A stretch of 64,000 nt of DNA from an uncultured Lachnospiraceae bacterium. GTDB taxonomy: Bacteria; Bacillota; Clostridia; Lachnospirales; Lachnospiraceae. Where the stretch lies: contig CAJUHP010000002.1 of the NCBI GenBank assembly GCA_910586125.1, positions 1 to 64,000 of the forward strand, written 5' to 3'. Positions 7,676 through 16,527 of this stretch are shown piece after piece. Position numbers and translations under genes: made by a program. Within the stretch, counting starts at the first letter, position 1. Every line of letters begins with the position of its first letter. The notes beneath the pieces were generated by a model. The model made no database searches. It had not been told where the DNA came from and saw only the letters and a list, made by a program, of their open reading frames with translations.

Positions 7676-8899
7676 CTAACTGCCTGTTTCCTCCTGCTCT
7701 TCAAAATTTCCGGAAACCGGCGCCTGTGTGCCGATCTCTCCGATCAGCGACAAGGTACCCTGTGCGACGCACTCGCCGCCGATCATATCTATTCTAACAT
7801 TTTTTTCAACAATTTGTACCCCTTTTTCTATTAAATTTTCAAAAAATCTCTGGCAATTATCCTCAGCAATGGCACGAGCCTCCTCCTCGCTGTAAATCGC
7901 CTTCACTTCCTCGTATTCGCGCAGCTCATGAAATTCCCAGGAGATGGGCAGAGAAAAGTCTTCTCCCAGAATCATCTGCCCTGGCTGCGTTACCGTGTCA
8001 TAGAGAGAAAATCCGCGGATATTACCGTCCAGAAAAATCTCTTTTCCAAAGAGCCATATCTTTAATTGATAGCGTTTTCGCCCGCTGTGCCATTTGACTG
8101 TATGCTCCAGAGGGAAGCGATCCTCATAGGCAAGCTCGGTGGCTGCCAGTATGGTGGCGTCGGCCCGCACCTGATGCTCCCCTGTCTTTTCCTTGCTGTC
8201 ATTATAGAGTTCCACCACGCCGGATACCAGCACCTGACCAGCCGTAACCGTATCGCCGGCTTTGACTAAAGCAGTCCCGCTGCGTGTGACAATCTCCTGA
8301 ATCACGCCGTCAGAGGCCGCTACCAGATCACAGGGCGTCTCATCCACCGGCTCCACAGTCAGAATTCCTGTGTTCTCCCGGATCTGAATCAGCAGTCGGG
8401 TCCCCCGAATCTGGGCAGAAACCCACGTAATTTCCGGATAAGTTTCCCGCAGCATCATCTCCAGATCATCGCAGACCACCGACGCTTTTGTCATGCCGGC
8501 CTCATAGCCGTGTTCGTTCAGCGTCTGCATCAGCAGCTCATCTGTAAAACGGGAATTTCCGTCAAAATCCACATCCCAGATATACAGAGACAGCACATGC
8601 AGCAAGAAGGCGCACACCAGGATTCCGACCGCAAACAACCGGCGTTTGCGGTGACGGCGCAGGAAAAAGGGTAGCCCGTTTTTCTTTAGCACCACCAGAC
8701 GAGATTTTGACTTGCGCACAAAGCCGGTCATTCTCTTAAAATCACAGGCCATTATGTAGAATCGGTACTTTCCTTCCACATTGACAAGCTCCCACAGCTC
8801 AATCTGATTAAAACTGCATAGATTTAAAAGACGTTCCGGGGAATAACCTGACAGCTCTACCAGCAGATATCCCATACACCAGCGCATGAAAGATTTCAT
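7676..8899 (-). CDS. yqfD: Sporulation protein YqfD
   Basis: 407 residues. A basic N-terminal cytoplasmic part (residues 1-87, with FVRKSKSRLVVLKKNG) is followed by one transmembrane helix at about 88-107 and a large external domain, the layout of the YqfD/SpoIV family. The external part includes the typical DVIQEIVTRSGTALVKAGDT-like stretch, seen here from about residue 205. YqfD is made in the mother cell under SigE in Bacillus and is needed for efficient sporulation, though its biochemical role is unsettled. Start chosen by AGAAGGGA ahead of the ATG. Confidence 0.9.
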   Translation of the reverse strand: MKSFMRWCMGYLLVELSGYSPERLLNLCSFNQIELWELVNVEGKYRFYIMACDFKRMTGFVRKSKSRLVVLKKNGLPFFLRRHRKRRLFAVGILVCAFLLHVLSLYIWDVDFDGNSRFTDELLMQTLNEHGYEAGMTKASVVCDDLEMMLRETYPEITWVSAQIRGTRLLIQIRENTGILTVEPVDETPCDLVAASDGVIQEIVTRSGTALVKAGDTVTAGQVLVSGVVELYNDSKEKTGEHQVRADATILAATELAYEDRFPLEHTVKWHSGRKRYQLKIWLFGKEIFLDGNIRGFSLYDTVTQPGQMILGEDFSLPISWEFHELREYEEVKAIYSEEEARAIAEDNCQRFFENLIEKGVQIVEKNVRIDMIGGECVAQGTLSLIGEIGTQAPVSGNFEEQEETGS

Positions 8900-8914
8900 G
8901 GTTTTTTGTCCCTT

Positions 8915-9181
8915 CTACCGGTAATAGCGGATTTGCGTGATTTTTCCTGTGATCTTCATCTCGTCAGCCGTATAATAGGCAATATCGAGATTCTGTCCTG
9001 TAATTTCCATCTTACAGGGTCTGGCGTGAAGCTTGATCAGCTCTCGCCCGTACTCGATCAGCCCCTTGTGATTCTCTATCAATAAACAACTGTCCCCAAA
9101 CGAGGACAGAACTGCCGAGCCGGATACCAGTTCTCTGGGCAGCCCCAGAGAAGCGGCCAGATTTTCCAGACGGTCGTTCAT
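8915..9181 (-). CDS. yqfC: Sporulation protein YqfC
   Basis: 88 residues from an ATG with AGGAG at correct spacing (CAGAGC spacer); upstream in-frame sequence is not needed. The protein shows the compact beta-rich pattern of YqfC, with LGLPRELVSG near the start and the IENHKGLIEYGRELIKL segment at the centre. YqfC accompanies yqfD in sporulating Firmicutes and both are SigE-controlled in Bacillus. It is only 15 bases upstream of yqfD. Its promoter should lie in 9182-9284 or inside the adjacent tandem repeats; I found no convincing SigE match. Confidence 0.85.
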   Translation of the reverse strand: MNDRLENLAASLGLPRELVSGSAVLSSFGDSCLLIENHKGLIEYGRELIKLHARPCKMEITGQNLDIAYYTADEMKITGKITQIRYYR

Positions 9182-9284
9182 GCTCTGCTCCTGCTTTTTG
9201 CCCTCTCCATGCAGTCTATGCAAAGAAATGTTGTCCGTATACCGGCGCGAGGGCAGGCGCCGATTGCATTCATAGCCATTTTGT

Positions 9285-9461
9285 GGTATACTCATCCGAG
9301 CATCCCATATTCAATGTGCTTCGCACCAAATATTAAGGTATACTCATCCGAGCATCCCATATTCAATGTGCTTCGCACCAAATATTAAGGTATACTCATT
9401 CGAGCATCCCGCATTTAATGTGCTTCGCACCAAGTATCAGGGTATACTCATCCGAGCATCC
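9285..9461. repeat. 52-bp tandem repeat, 3.4 copies
   Basis: Copies begin at 9285, 9337, 9389 and 9441, exactly 52 bp apart; the fourth stops after 21 bp. Copies one and two are identical as read here; copy three differs at a few positions. Each unit starts GGTATACTCATCCGAGCATCC and contains the small hairpin GTGCTTCGCAC. TATACT in every unit is a good minus-10 sequence. The array occupies the divergent intergenic gap between yqfC and rqcH (9182-9493), which holds no gene. Confidence 0.9.
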
Positions 9462-9493
9462 GAATAGAACGCAAGGAAAGAAGGAAAGACTGC

Positions 9494-11269
9494 ATGGCTT
9501 TAGACGGAATTGTAGTAGCCAATCTCAGGAAGGAGATCGAGGACCGGATTCTGGGAGGGCGCATCAGCAAAATCGCCCAGCCGGAAACGGATGAACTGCT
9601 TCTTACCATTAAAAGTACAGGGGGACAGTACCGGCTTTCGCTGTGCGCCAGCGCCAGCCTGCCATACGCCTGTTTTATTGATACCAACAAACCCAATCCG
9701 GCCGCCGCTCCCGGTTTCTGTATGCTGCTTCGCAAACACCTCGGCGGCGGGCGTATTCTGGCGGTAACGCAGCCCGGGCTGGAACGGATTCTGGAACTGA
9801 CCATCGAACATCTGGACGAAATGGGCGATGTCCGCCGCAAAAAGCTGATTCTGGAAATCATGGGCAAACACAGCAATCTGATTTTCTGTGATGAGAACAA
9901 CCGGATTATTGACAGCATCAAGCACATCCCTGCCATGGTCAGCTCGCTTCGCGAGGTACTGCCGGGCCGCCCTTACTTCGTTCCCAATACTATGGATAAG
10001 AAAGATCCGCTGACCATATCCGAAGAAGAATTTCTCTCCTCCACAGCTTCCCAGCCCCTGCCCTGCGCCAAAGCGCTGTATTCAACCCTGACCGGAATCA
10101 GCCCTCTGGCTGCGGAAGAGCTTTGTTTTCGGGCCTCCATCGACTCCTCTCTTCCCGTCAATACTTTGGCGGAGGCAGAAAAATGTCATCTTTACGGCAC
10201 GCTGCGGCGTACGATGGAAGAGGTGCAGGAAGGCCGTTTCTTTCCCAATGTAATCCAAAGAAATGGAGCCGCCGAGGAATTTGCCTCGATTCACCTGACC
10301 CATCTGCAGGGGAATGTCTATACCCGGATCGACGATCCCTCCATCAGTCGGGTTCTTCAGTCCTTTTACGCGGCCCGCAGTGCCGCCAGCCGCATCCGTC
10401 AGAAATCTTCTGACCTGCGCCGGGCGGTCTCTACGGCTCTGGAGCGCAATGTAAAAAAACTGGAGCTGCAGCAAAAACAGCTAAAAGATACGGAAAAGCG
10501 GGAAAAATATCGGATTTACGGAGAACTGATACACTCGTTCGGCTATGACATTCCGGAGGGAGCCAAAGAAATGACCGCTCCCAATTACTATGACGAAAAC
10601 AAGGAGATCCGGATTCCTCTCGATCCCCAGATCAGCGCCGCAGACAACGCTGCACGGTATTTTGAAAAGTACAACAAGCAAAAACGCACCTGCGAGGCCC
10701 TCTCCAAACAACTTCTCGAAACCAGGGAAGAAATCGACCATCTGGAGACCATTGCGGCCGCTCTGGATATGGCGGTATCCGAATCGGACCTGGCTCAGAT
10801 CAAGGAAGAGATGCAGCAGTTCGGCTTTATCCGCCGCCGGGACAAAGCCAAGCAGGGACCGGGCTATAAGGGGCAGAAAAAAGAAAAGAAGGCCGCTGGG
10901 AAACCGCTGCACTATCTCTCCAGCGACGGCTTTCACATGTATGTCGGAAAAAATAATTTTCAAAATGAAGAAGTTACCTTCCGTCTGGCCGACGGCGGCG
11001 ACTGGTGGTTTCACGCCAAAGGCGTTCCCGGTTCCCATGTCATCGTAAAAACCGGCGGACAGGAGCTGCCGGACCGCGCGTTTGAAGAGGCCGGACAACT
11101 GGCGGCCTACTATTCCAAAGGCCGGGACAGCGAAAAAGTCGAAATTGATTATGTCAAACGCCGGGAAGTTAAAAAAACTGCCGGCGGCAAACCGGGGTTT
11201 GTCATTTATCACACCAATTATTCTCTGATGGCTGCGCCCGTCATCGAAGGGCTGCAGGAGCTTTCATAG
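9494..11269 (+). CDS. rqcH: RqcH/FbpA (NFACT) ribosome quality-control protein
   Basis: 591 residues, standard for the family. The N-terminal NFACT-N domain opens with MALDGIVVANL and contains KLILEIMGKHSNLIF; a helical coiled-coil section follows (about 300-420); the NFACT-R domain at about 470-570 has HYLSSDGFHMYVGKNNFQNE and WWFHAKGVPGSHV. In Bacillus this protein binds stalled 50S-peptidyl-tRNA and adds alanine tails to mark the nascent chain for degradation; older annotations call it fibronectin-binding protein. Ribosome-binding site AAGGAAAG precedes the ATG. Its promoter probably lies in or after the 52-bp repeats. Confidence 0.92.
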   Translation: MALDGIVVANLRKEIEDRILGGRISKIAQPETDELLLTIKSTGGQYRLSLCASASLPYACFIDTNKPNPAAAPGFCMLLRKHLGGGRILAVTQPGLERILELTIEHLDEMGDVRRKKLILEIMGKHSNLIFCDENNRIIDSIKHIPAMVSSLREVLPGRPYFVPNTMDKKDPLTISEEEFLSSTASQPLPCAKALYSTLTGISPLAAEELCFRASIDSSLPVNTLAEAEKCHLYGTLRRTMEEVQEGRFFPNVIQRNGAAEEFASIHLTHLQGNVYTRIDDPSISRVLQSFYAARSAASRIRQKSSDLRRAVSTALERNVKKLELQQKQLKDTEKREKYRIYGELIHSFGYDIPEGAKEMTAPNYYDENKEIRIPLDPQISAADNAARYFEKYNKQKRTCEALSKQLLETREEIDHLETIAAALDMAVSESDLAQIKEEMQQFGFIRRRDKAKQGPGYKGQKKEKKAAGKPLHYLSSDGFHMYVGKNNFQNEEVTFRLADGGDWWFHAKGVPGSHVIVKTGGQELPDRAFEEAGQLAAYYSKGRDSEKVEIDYVKRREVKKTAGGKPGFVIYHTNYSLMAAPVIEGLQELS

Positions 11270-11277
11270 AATAACAG

Positions 11278-11294
11278 ACCGGCAAAAAGCCGGT
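11278..11294 (+). other. Small hairpin between rqcH and asnA
   Basis: ACCGGC and GCCGGT form a 6-bp stem with an AAAAA loop just after the rqcH stop and 16 bases before the asnA start. There is no T-run, so it is not a convincing terminator; it may stabilise mRNA or limit read-through. Confidence 0.4.
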
Positions 11295-11310
11295 ACAGGG
11301 AGGAAAAAAT

Positions 11311-12318
11311 ATGAGTTTAATTTTGCCAAAGCAGTATGACCCCCATCTGACGGTACGCGAAACGGAAGCGGCTATCAAGTACATCCGTGATACCTTTCAG
11401 AAGGAGTTCGGACGGGAAATGAATCTGGAGCGGATCTCCGCCCCGCTGTTTGTCCGCCGCGGCTCCGGCTTAAACGATGATCTAAACGGCGTGGAGCGCC
11501 CGGTTTCCTTTGATGTTTTGGGTATCGGAAGCGAGCCGGTGGAAGTGGTGCATTCCCTGGCCAAATGGAAGCGCATGGCTCTGGGACGCTACGGATTTCA
11601 CCCCGGCGAGGGATTATATACGAATATGAACGCCATCCGCCGGGACGAAGAACTTGACAATCTGCACTCCTGTTATGTGGATCAGTGGGACTGGGAAAAG
11701 GTGATCCACCAAAAGGAACGCACCGAGGAAACCCTGAAAGCCACGGTGCGCCAGATTTTCAAAGTAATCAAGCATATGGAGCATGAAGTCTGGTACAAAT
11801 ATCCCCAGGCTGTAAAGCGGCTGCCGGAGGAGATCACCTTTGTGACCTCCGAGGAATTGCTGTCGCGCTATCCTCTTCTCACGGCAAAGGAACGGGAAAA
11901 TGCCGCCGCCAAAGAATACGGCTGCATCTTCCTCATGCACATCGGTGATGCTCTTAGCGACGGTAAGCCCCATGACGGCCGGGCTCCCGACTATGACGAC
12001 TGGCACTTAAACGGCGACATTCTGTTCTGGTACGATCTTTTAGACTGCGCCCTGGAAATCTCCAGCATGGGGATCCGCGTGGACGAGGAAAGCCTGACGC
12101 GCCAGTGCGAACAGGCCGGCTGCCCAGAGCGGCTGAAACTTCCATTTCATCAAATGCTGCTGAATCAGGAGCTGCCTTACACCATCGGCGGCGGAATCGG
12201 GCAGTCCCGGCTCTGTATGCTTCTGCTGAATCGGGCCCATGTGGGAGAAGTTCAGGCCAGCGAATGGCCGGACGAGATGCGAATGCTCTGCGAGGAAAAT
12301 CAGATTCATCTGCTGTAA
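11311..12318 (+). CDS. asnA: Aspartate-ammonia ligase
   Basis: 335 residues, close to the usual 330. It is the ammonia-dependent asparagine synthetase, which activates aspartate with ATP on a class II aminoacyl-tRNA-synthetase-like fold. Family blocks seen are [17 protein letters not shown] near the start, [34 protein letters not shown], the WDWEKVI segment, and the C-terminal motif 3 [15 protein letters not shown]. Start is set by GGGAGGAAAAAAT before ATG. It ends 13 bp inside the convergent TetR gene, so the two transcripts overlap at their 3' ends. Confidence 0.95.
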   Translation: MSLILPKQYDPHLTVRETEAAIKYIRDTFQKEFGREMNLERISAPLFVRRGSGLNDDLNGVERPVSFDVLGIGSEPVEVVHSLAKWKRMALGRYGFHPGEGLYTNMNAIRRDEELDNLHSCYVDQWDWEKVIHQKERTEETLKATVRQIFKVIKHMEHEVWYKYPQAVKRLPEEITFVTSEELLSRYPLLTAKERENAAAKEYGCIFLMHIGDALSDGKPHDGRAPDYDDWHLNGDILFWYDLLDCALEISSMGIRVDEESLTRQCEQAGCPERLKLPFHQMLLNQELPYTIGGGIGQSRLCMLLLNRAHVGEVQASEWPDEMRMLCEENQIHLL

Positions 12319-12845
12319 GACAGACGCACCGTCTGCGCTGCCGCCCGGCCCACAATTTCAATCACCTGCGGATCTCCATATCGGCGGTTTTCAAAAAAGG
12401 CGTGATACCCGCCGTAGACGCTGTAACTGATACAGATGTTTACGGCCGGGTCCTCCCGGTATGCCGGAAATTTTTCAAACAGCATATCCTTTATGGCTAT
12501 CTCAATTTTGGATGCCAAAAGACTGCTCCGGTTTCCCGAAAAAAGAATCCGGATCAGACTGTCCTGGGACAGATAGCCCAAAAACAATTCTCTGGTAAAA
12601 GATTCCGGGTCCTGCAAAAGACGCTCCGGTACGGACAGCCCAGCGATCACAGAACGGACCACCTCCGTCTCCAGCGTATCAGACAAATCATAGATATCCT
12701 GATAATGATCATAAAACGTGGATTTATTGATCCGGGCCTGCTCACACAATTCTTTGACCCGAATCTTTTCAAGCGGCTTTCTGGCACGCAGCGCCAGAAA
12801 AGCATTTACAATACTTTTTCTTGTCTTCTCTACTCGTATATCCAT
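12306..12845 (-). CDS. TetR family transcriptional regulator
   Basis: 179 residues. The N-terminal ~50 residues form the TetR DNA-binding domain, with [25 protein letters not shown] as helix-turn-helix and following helix (split here at about residues 30-54). The C-terminal ligand domain is divergent, so the inducer is unknown. I choose the ATG at 12845; an upstream TTG at 12881 in frame lies within a putative operator. It converges on and overlaps asnA by 13 bp. Divergent glgB is the obvious target: two matching 12-bp sites lie between the genes. Confidence 0.85.
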   Translation of the reverse strand: MDIRVEKTRKSIVNAFLALRARKPLEKIRVKELCEQARINKSTFYDHYQDIYDLSDTLETEVVRSVIAGLSVPERLLQDPESFTRELFLGYLSQDSLIRILFSGNRSSLLASKIEIAIKDMLFEKFPAYREDPAVNICISYSVYGGYHAFFENRRYGDPQVIEIVGRAAAQTVRLSYSR

Positions 12846-12871
12846 TTTCCCAACATATCCCTTCTGATATA

Positions 12872-12949
12872 GGTTTTCCAACTGTCGTCTGAAATCGCTG
12901 GTAGCAAAATGACAGCTTTTTTTCTATAATCCATTATAGTTGGAAAACC
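12872..12949. promoter_or_regulatory. Paired operator candidate between tetR and glgB
   Basis: GGTTTTCCAACT at 12872-12883 and its exact reverse complement AGTTGGAAAACC at 12938-12949 flank a 54-bp gap. TATAAT at 12925-12930 would be the glgB minus-10 (its minus-35 is weak), placing the right site at the transcription start. The left site lies in the leader of the TetR gene. The arrangement fits repression of glgB and autoregulation. Confidence 0.6.
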
Positions 12950-12984
12950 GACGGATGTCTACTATTTTACAGGAGGGAAAAAAT

Positions 12985-14868
12985 ATGGATTTTTATGCGT
13001 TTTATACCGGTCAGGAACCGGAAGCTTACCGGTTTTTGGGCGCTCACCCGGCATCAACCGGTTTTTACTTCCGTACTTTTGCCCCGGCGGCTTCCCGCAT
13101 CGCTGTGATCGGCGATTTCAACGGCTGGCAGGAAACGCCGATGCACCGCATACACGACGGGAATTTCTGGGAGTGCGAGATTTCTCAGGCGAGCGTTGGG
13201 ATGCGCTACAAATACCGGATTTATAAGCAGGATAATTCTTGTACCGACCACTGCGATCCCTATGGATTTTTCATGGAGAAAAGACCTCAAAGCGCTTCGA
13301 TTGTGTGGGATCCAGCCTCTCTTTCCGAAGAGGACCATCAGGCGGCCGTCTCCTTTCAAACGCACAAAGGCAAAAATGCCCTGTGGGATCAGCCTCTGAA
13401 TATTTATGAACTGCACTTTGGTTCCTGGCGGCGCAAACCAAAGTCCCAGCCAAACAGCTCCATAACTTCGGAAGAAGACGGCGGTTGGTACTCCTATCAG
13501 GAACTGGCTGACCTTCTGATTCCCTATCTGAAGGAAAACGGCTATAATTGTCTGGAAATTATGCCGTTAGCGGAACATCCCAGCGATGAATCCTGGGGCT
13601 ATCAGATCACTGGATTTTTCAGCCCGACCTCCCGCTATGGGACTCCCGAAGAGCTTTCTCATTTTATTGCCGCATGCCACAGAAACGGCATCGGCATCAT
13701 CATGGATTTTGTTCCGGTTCACTTTGCCGTGGACGATTATGGCCTCTGGAATTTTGACGGGACAGCCCTCTATGAGTACCCTCACAAAGATGTGGGAAAC
13801 AGTGAATGGGGAAGCTGCAATTTTATGCACTCCCGCGGCGAAGTCCGCAGTTTTTTACAGTCGGCGGCCTGTTACTGGCTAGGCGAATTCCACTTTGACG
13901 GACTGCGCCTTGACGCAGTCAGCAATCTGATCTACTGGCAGGGAAACCCGAACCGGGGAGAAAATAGAGGCGCGATTCAGTTTCTACGCGATTTCAACAG
14001 CAATCTGAAACAACGTTTTCCGGCGGCTCTGCTCATTGCGGAGGACTCCTCCTCCTATCCCGGCGTCACCCGTCCGGTCTGGGAGGGCGGTCTGGGGTTT
14101 GATTATAAATGGGATTTGGGCTTTATGAACGATACCCTCTCCTATTTCCAGAGTCCCCCCTGGCAACGGGTCGAAAAGTACCATAAACTGACTTTTTCCA
14201 TGATGTATTTCTACAACGAAAAATACATTCTTCCCTTTTCTCATGATGAAGTGGTTCACGGCAAAGCGACGATTCTGCAGAAAATGCACGGGGAATATGA
14301 ACAGAAATTTGATCAGGCCAGGGCCATGTATCTGTACATGTATGCCCATCCAGGCAAAAAATTGAATTTTATGGGAAATGAACTCGGACAGCTCAGGGAA
14401 TGGGATGAAAAACGGGAACAGGACTGGGATATTCTCACATATCCCCGCCATGACGCATTTCACCGTTTTATGAGAGAGCTGAACCAGATTTATCTAAAAA
14501 CGCCGGCTCTATCCGCTCTGGATTACGAACCACAGGGATTTTTGTGGCTGGACTGCCATGCCGAGGCACGCTGTGTCTATGCCTGGGAACGCCGGGCCGG
14601 TGAACAGCGAATTCTGGCGGTTTTCAATTTTTCCGACGAGGAGTACAAGAACTACCAGCTAACCATTCCGGCCGCTTTTACAGCAGAAAAAGAGCACGCT
14701 GCCGCCCCCTGCCGTCTTCTGCTCCTGATCGCCAGTGACCGCGACTGTTACGGCGGAACGCTGCCGCTCAGTCCGGATAATCCGGAAACAGCCGTTCCTC
14801 TGACAAACGGACAAGCGGTCCTTGGTCTGTCGCCTTATTGCGGCAGGTACTATCGAATAGAAGAGTAA
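12985..14868 (+). CDS. glgB: 1,4-alpha-glucan branching enzyme
   Basis: 627 residues, typical length. A CBM48 domain (about 15-110, with VIGDFNGWQ) precedes the GH13 barrel. Catalytic residues are visible: nucleophile Asp310 in GLRLDAV, acid/base Glu353 in LIAEDSS, and Asp421 in SHDEVVHGK. The enzyme makes alpha-1,6 branches in glycogen. The start follows AGGAGGG; an upstream ATG at 12940 falls in the operator region and is less likely. No other glycogen synthesis gene (glgA, glgC) is adjacent, which is unusual; the divergent TetR gene suggests separate control. Confidence 0.95.
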   Translation: MDFYAFYTGQEPEAYRFLGAHPASTGFYFRTFAPAASRIAVIGDFNGWQETPMHRIHDGNFWECEISQASVGMRYKYRIYKQDNSCTDHCDPYGFFMEKRPQSASIVWDPASLSEEDHQAAVSFQTHKGKNALWDQPLNIYELHFGSWRRKPKSQPNSSITSEEDGGWYSYQELADLLIPYLKENGYNCLEIMPLAEHPSDESWGYQITGFFSPTSRYGTPEELSHFIAACHRNGIGIIMDFVPVHFAVDDYGLWNFDGTALYEYPHKDVGNSEWGSCNFMHSRGEVRSFLQSAACYWLGEFHFDGLRLDAVSNLIYWQGNPNRGENRGAIQFLRDFNSNLKQRFPAALLIAEDSSSYPGVTRPVWEGGLGFDYKWDLGFMNDTLSYFQSPPWQRVEKYHKLTFSMMYFYNEKYILPFSHDEVVHGKATILQKMHGEYEQKFDQARAMYLYMYAHPGKKLNFMGNELGQLREWDEKREQDWDILTYPRHDAFHRFMRELNQIYLKTPALSALDYEPQGFLWLDCHAEARCVYAWERRAGEQRILAVFNFSDEEYKNYQLTIPAAFTAEKEHAAAPCRLLLLIASDRDCYGGTLPLSPDNPETAVPLTNGQAVLGLSPYCGRYYRIEE

Positions 14869-14895
14869 AAATTCAGCTTACACATAATAAATTTC

Positions 14896-14997
14896 AAGGG
14901 GCTGTTGCAAAACAAAAATGTTATACAAAATATGGTATCCATGCACGATCTGGCACAGCCATATTTTGTGTTTTATTTAAGTTTTGCGACAGCCCTT
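14896..14997. repeat. 102-bp inverted-repeat element (MITE-like or terminator)
   Basis: Ends GGGCTGTTGCAAAAC and GTTTTGCGACAGCCC pair with one G-T wobble over 15 bp. Inside, ACAAAATATGG (14925-14935) and CCATATTTTGT (14959-14969) form a perfect second stem. Terminal inverted repeats with GGCTGTTGCAAAA are common at ends of insertion sequences, so a miniature transposon remnant is plausible. The T-run after the right arm means it could also end glgB transcription. Confidence 0.55.
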
Positions 14998-15050
14998 TTT
15001 GTAATAAAATCAAAATTTCCGACCTGACATGGCATCTATGCCCGCCTATT

Positions 15051-15185
15051 TCATATAGGTGACGGCGTCAATATGTTTGCCTTGATCTCGTTTCTGATTT
15101 TCTCTGCCCGCGCCTCCATGGTTTTCTGCTGGTCTGCGACTGCATCCGGTTTTTCGATATGTTTCTTCCGCATTCTTTCTGTCAT
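15051..15185 (-). CDS. Small unidentified ORF, 44 residues
   Basis: A 44-codon frame with AAGGAG at ideal spacing before its ATG. The peptide is charged and mostly helical (MTERMRKKHIEKP..., then EARAEKIRNEIKA), without hydrophobic segments, so a cytoplasmic peptide or a broken piece of a larger protein. I do not recognise it. It lies between the hairpin element and the HTH-Fic pair in AT-rich DNA, on the opposite strand to both. The remaining sequence from 14998-15050 and 15186-15405 shows no gene. Confidence 0.4.
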   Translation of the reverse strand: MTERMRKKHIEKPDAVADQQKTMEARAEKIRNEIKANILTPSPI

Positions 15186-15405
15186 GATAGGTTCTCCTTC
15201 CCTGCAATCCCCTGAGCATCTTCCCGGCTATTGTTCTCCTCGTGAGTTCCTCCTCACGGGGATATGGATCATGATTTCTGGGACTTTCGGCGTTCCCGGT
15301 TGCTTTTGCTTTTTATCTTTATTTTTATGTATTTATTCTATTTTATGATATAAATTGTATCAATACTCTTTTAAAGTTTTTCTATATTATTTTATAGATT
15401 AACTA

Positions 15406-15434
15406 TTGTTTTATATAGATAAATCAGTTATAAT
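15406..15434 (+). promoter_or_regulatory. Sigma-A promoter for the HTH-Fic pair
   Basis: TTGTTT at 15406-15411, 17 bp, TATAAT at 15429-15434, followed 25 bp later by the HTH gene start. The region is strongly AT-rich. Confidence 0.6.
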
Positions 15435-15459
15435 ACATTACAGAAAGGACGGTGGCTAC

Positions 15460-15681
15460 ATGGCTTTTTCATATGACAAATTATGGAAATTACTTATTGA
15501 CAAAAAAATGACCAAAGAAAAATTTCGTATATTAATAAAAGCTTCTCCAACGACAATAGCTGCTATGGGAAAAGGTGATGGAATTTCCCCCAAAGTTTTA
15601 GAGCGAATATGTATGGCTTTCGACTGCCAGCCAGGCGACATAATGGAATATATTCCTAACCATACAACCAACGCAGAATAG
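15460..15681 (+). CDS. XRE-type HTH regulator (Cro/C1 family, YozG-like)
   Basis: 73 residues. The whole protein is one helix-turn-helix domain of the small Cro/C1 type: KLWKLLIDKKMTKEKFRILI, then ASPTTIAAMGKGDGISPKVL containing the recognition helix, then ICMAFDCQPGDIMEYI, the typical C-terminal cap of this subfamily. The start is an ATG after GAAAGGACGG. Only 11 bp separate it from the Fic gene, so the two are probably cotranscribed and this protein may autoregulate the pair, as in toxin-antitoxin-like modules. AT-rich composition relative to neighbours suggests transfer. Confidence 0.85.
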   Translation: MAFSYDKLWKLLIDKKMTKEKFRILIKASPTTIAAMGKGDGISPKVLERICMAFDCQPGDIMEYIPNHTTNAE

Positions 15682-15692
15682 GAGGCCACGCA

Positions 15693-16448
15693 ATGCCAAC
15701 ATTACATGAACTGCTGCAAAAAGCAGATTCCTATAAACAAAAAATATCCTCTGCCCGTCCGCTGGCAAAGGAAGAACTCAAATCCCTGGATAATTATTTC
15801 CGTATCGGCTTCACCTACAGCAGCAATGCCCTAGAAGGAAACACCCTTACAATATCCGAAACAAAGATACTTCTGGAAGATGGTCTGACTGTTGGAGGCC
15901 GTCCACTGAAAGATTGCTATGAAGCTGTCGGTCATGGCGCCGCCTATGACTTCATGCTGAGTCTGGCAAGGCAGCAGGACATGAATATCACAGAAGATAC
16001 CATCAGGAAACTACACCGCTTGTTTTATCAGAAGATTGACGCTGAGCAGGCCGGCCAATACCGCTCCATTCAGGTTTATATTTCCGGAACGGAATATATA
16101 CCACCATCGGCGGAGGATGTACCTCAGCTTATGAAGCACCTAGCAGAACAGATACATTTCTCGCATTCTGTCCTGCATCCTATTGAGTTGGCCGCCATGG
16201 CACACAAGCGCCTGGTTGACATTCATCCATTCGTTAACGGGAACGGCAGAACCGCCCGTCTCTTGATGAATCTTATCCTAGTGAATACTGGCTATGGCGT
16301 GGTATCAATTCCCCCCATATGGAGGAATGACTATATCAATGCCCTATCAATATCCAGACGACGGAATGATATGGAGCCGTTCTCCAAATTAATTGCGGAA
16401 TGTGTTATTGAGACGGAGAGAGATTACTGCCGGCTCCTCAAATTATAA
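15693..16448 (+). CDS. Fic domain protein (putative AMP-transferase)
   Basis: 251 residues. The Fic motif is HPFVNGNGRTAR at 178-189, with catalytic His178. Canonical Fic motifs carry Asp or Glu at the position occupied here by Asn182, the residue that normally binds the magnesium ion with ATP. The N-terminal inhibitory helix motif S/TxxxEG/N is present as SNALEG (44-49), making this a self-inhibited class II protein. Fic enzymes transfer AMP or other phosphate-containing groups to Ser/Thr/Tyr of target proteins. The target is unknown. The preceding HTH gene suggests a regulated module. Ribosome-binding site AGGAGG is inside the end of the HTH gene. Confidence 0.9.
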   Translation: MPTLHELLQKADSYKQKISSARPLAKEELKSLDNYFRIGFTYSSNALEGNTLTISETKILLEDGLTVGGRPLKDCYEAVGHGAAYDFMLSLARQQDMNITEDTIRKLHRLFYQKIDAEQAGQYRSIQVYISGTEYIPPSAEDVPQLMKHLAEQIHFSHSVLHPIELAAMAHKRLVDIHPFVNGNGRTARLLMNLILVNTGYGVVSIPPIWRNDYINALSISRRRNDMEPFSKLIAECVIETERDYCRLLKL

Positions 16449-16527
16449 AAACCAAGGCTGCCTTGGCCAAACATCCGAAAGACGACATGATCTACTCATT
16501 TACCGATAATTGATTTCCAGAAACTTA

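Noticed and set aside
9285..9461. CRISPR array
   Set aside because: The 52-bp units are directly adjacent with no unique spacers, and there are no cas genes.
10481..11212. A minus-strand open frame of about 240 codons
   Set aside because: Antisense to rqcH and lacking any recognisable domain or start signal.
12846..12881. TTG start of the TetR gene at 12881
   Set aside because: It would put the N-terminus through the putative operator and lacks a ribosome-binding site; the ATG at 12845 matches the family start.
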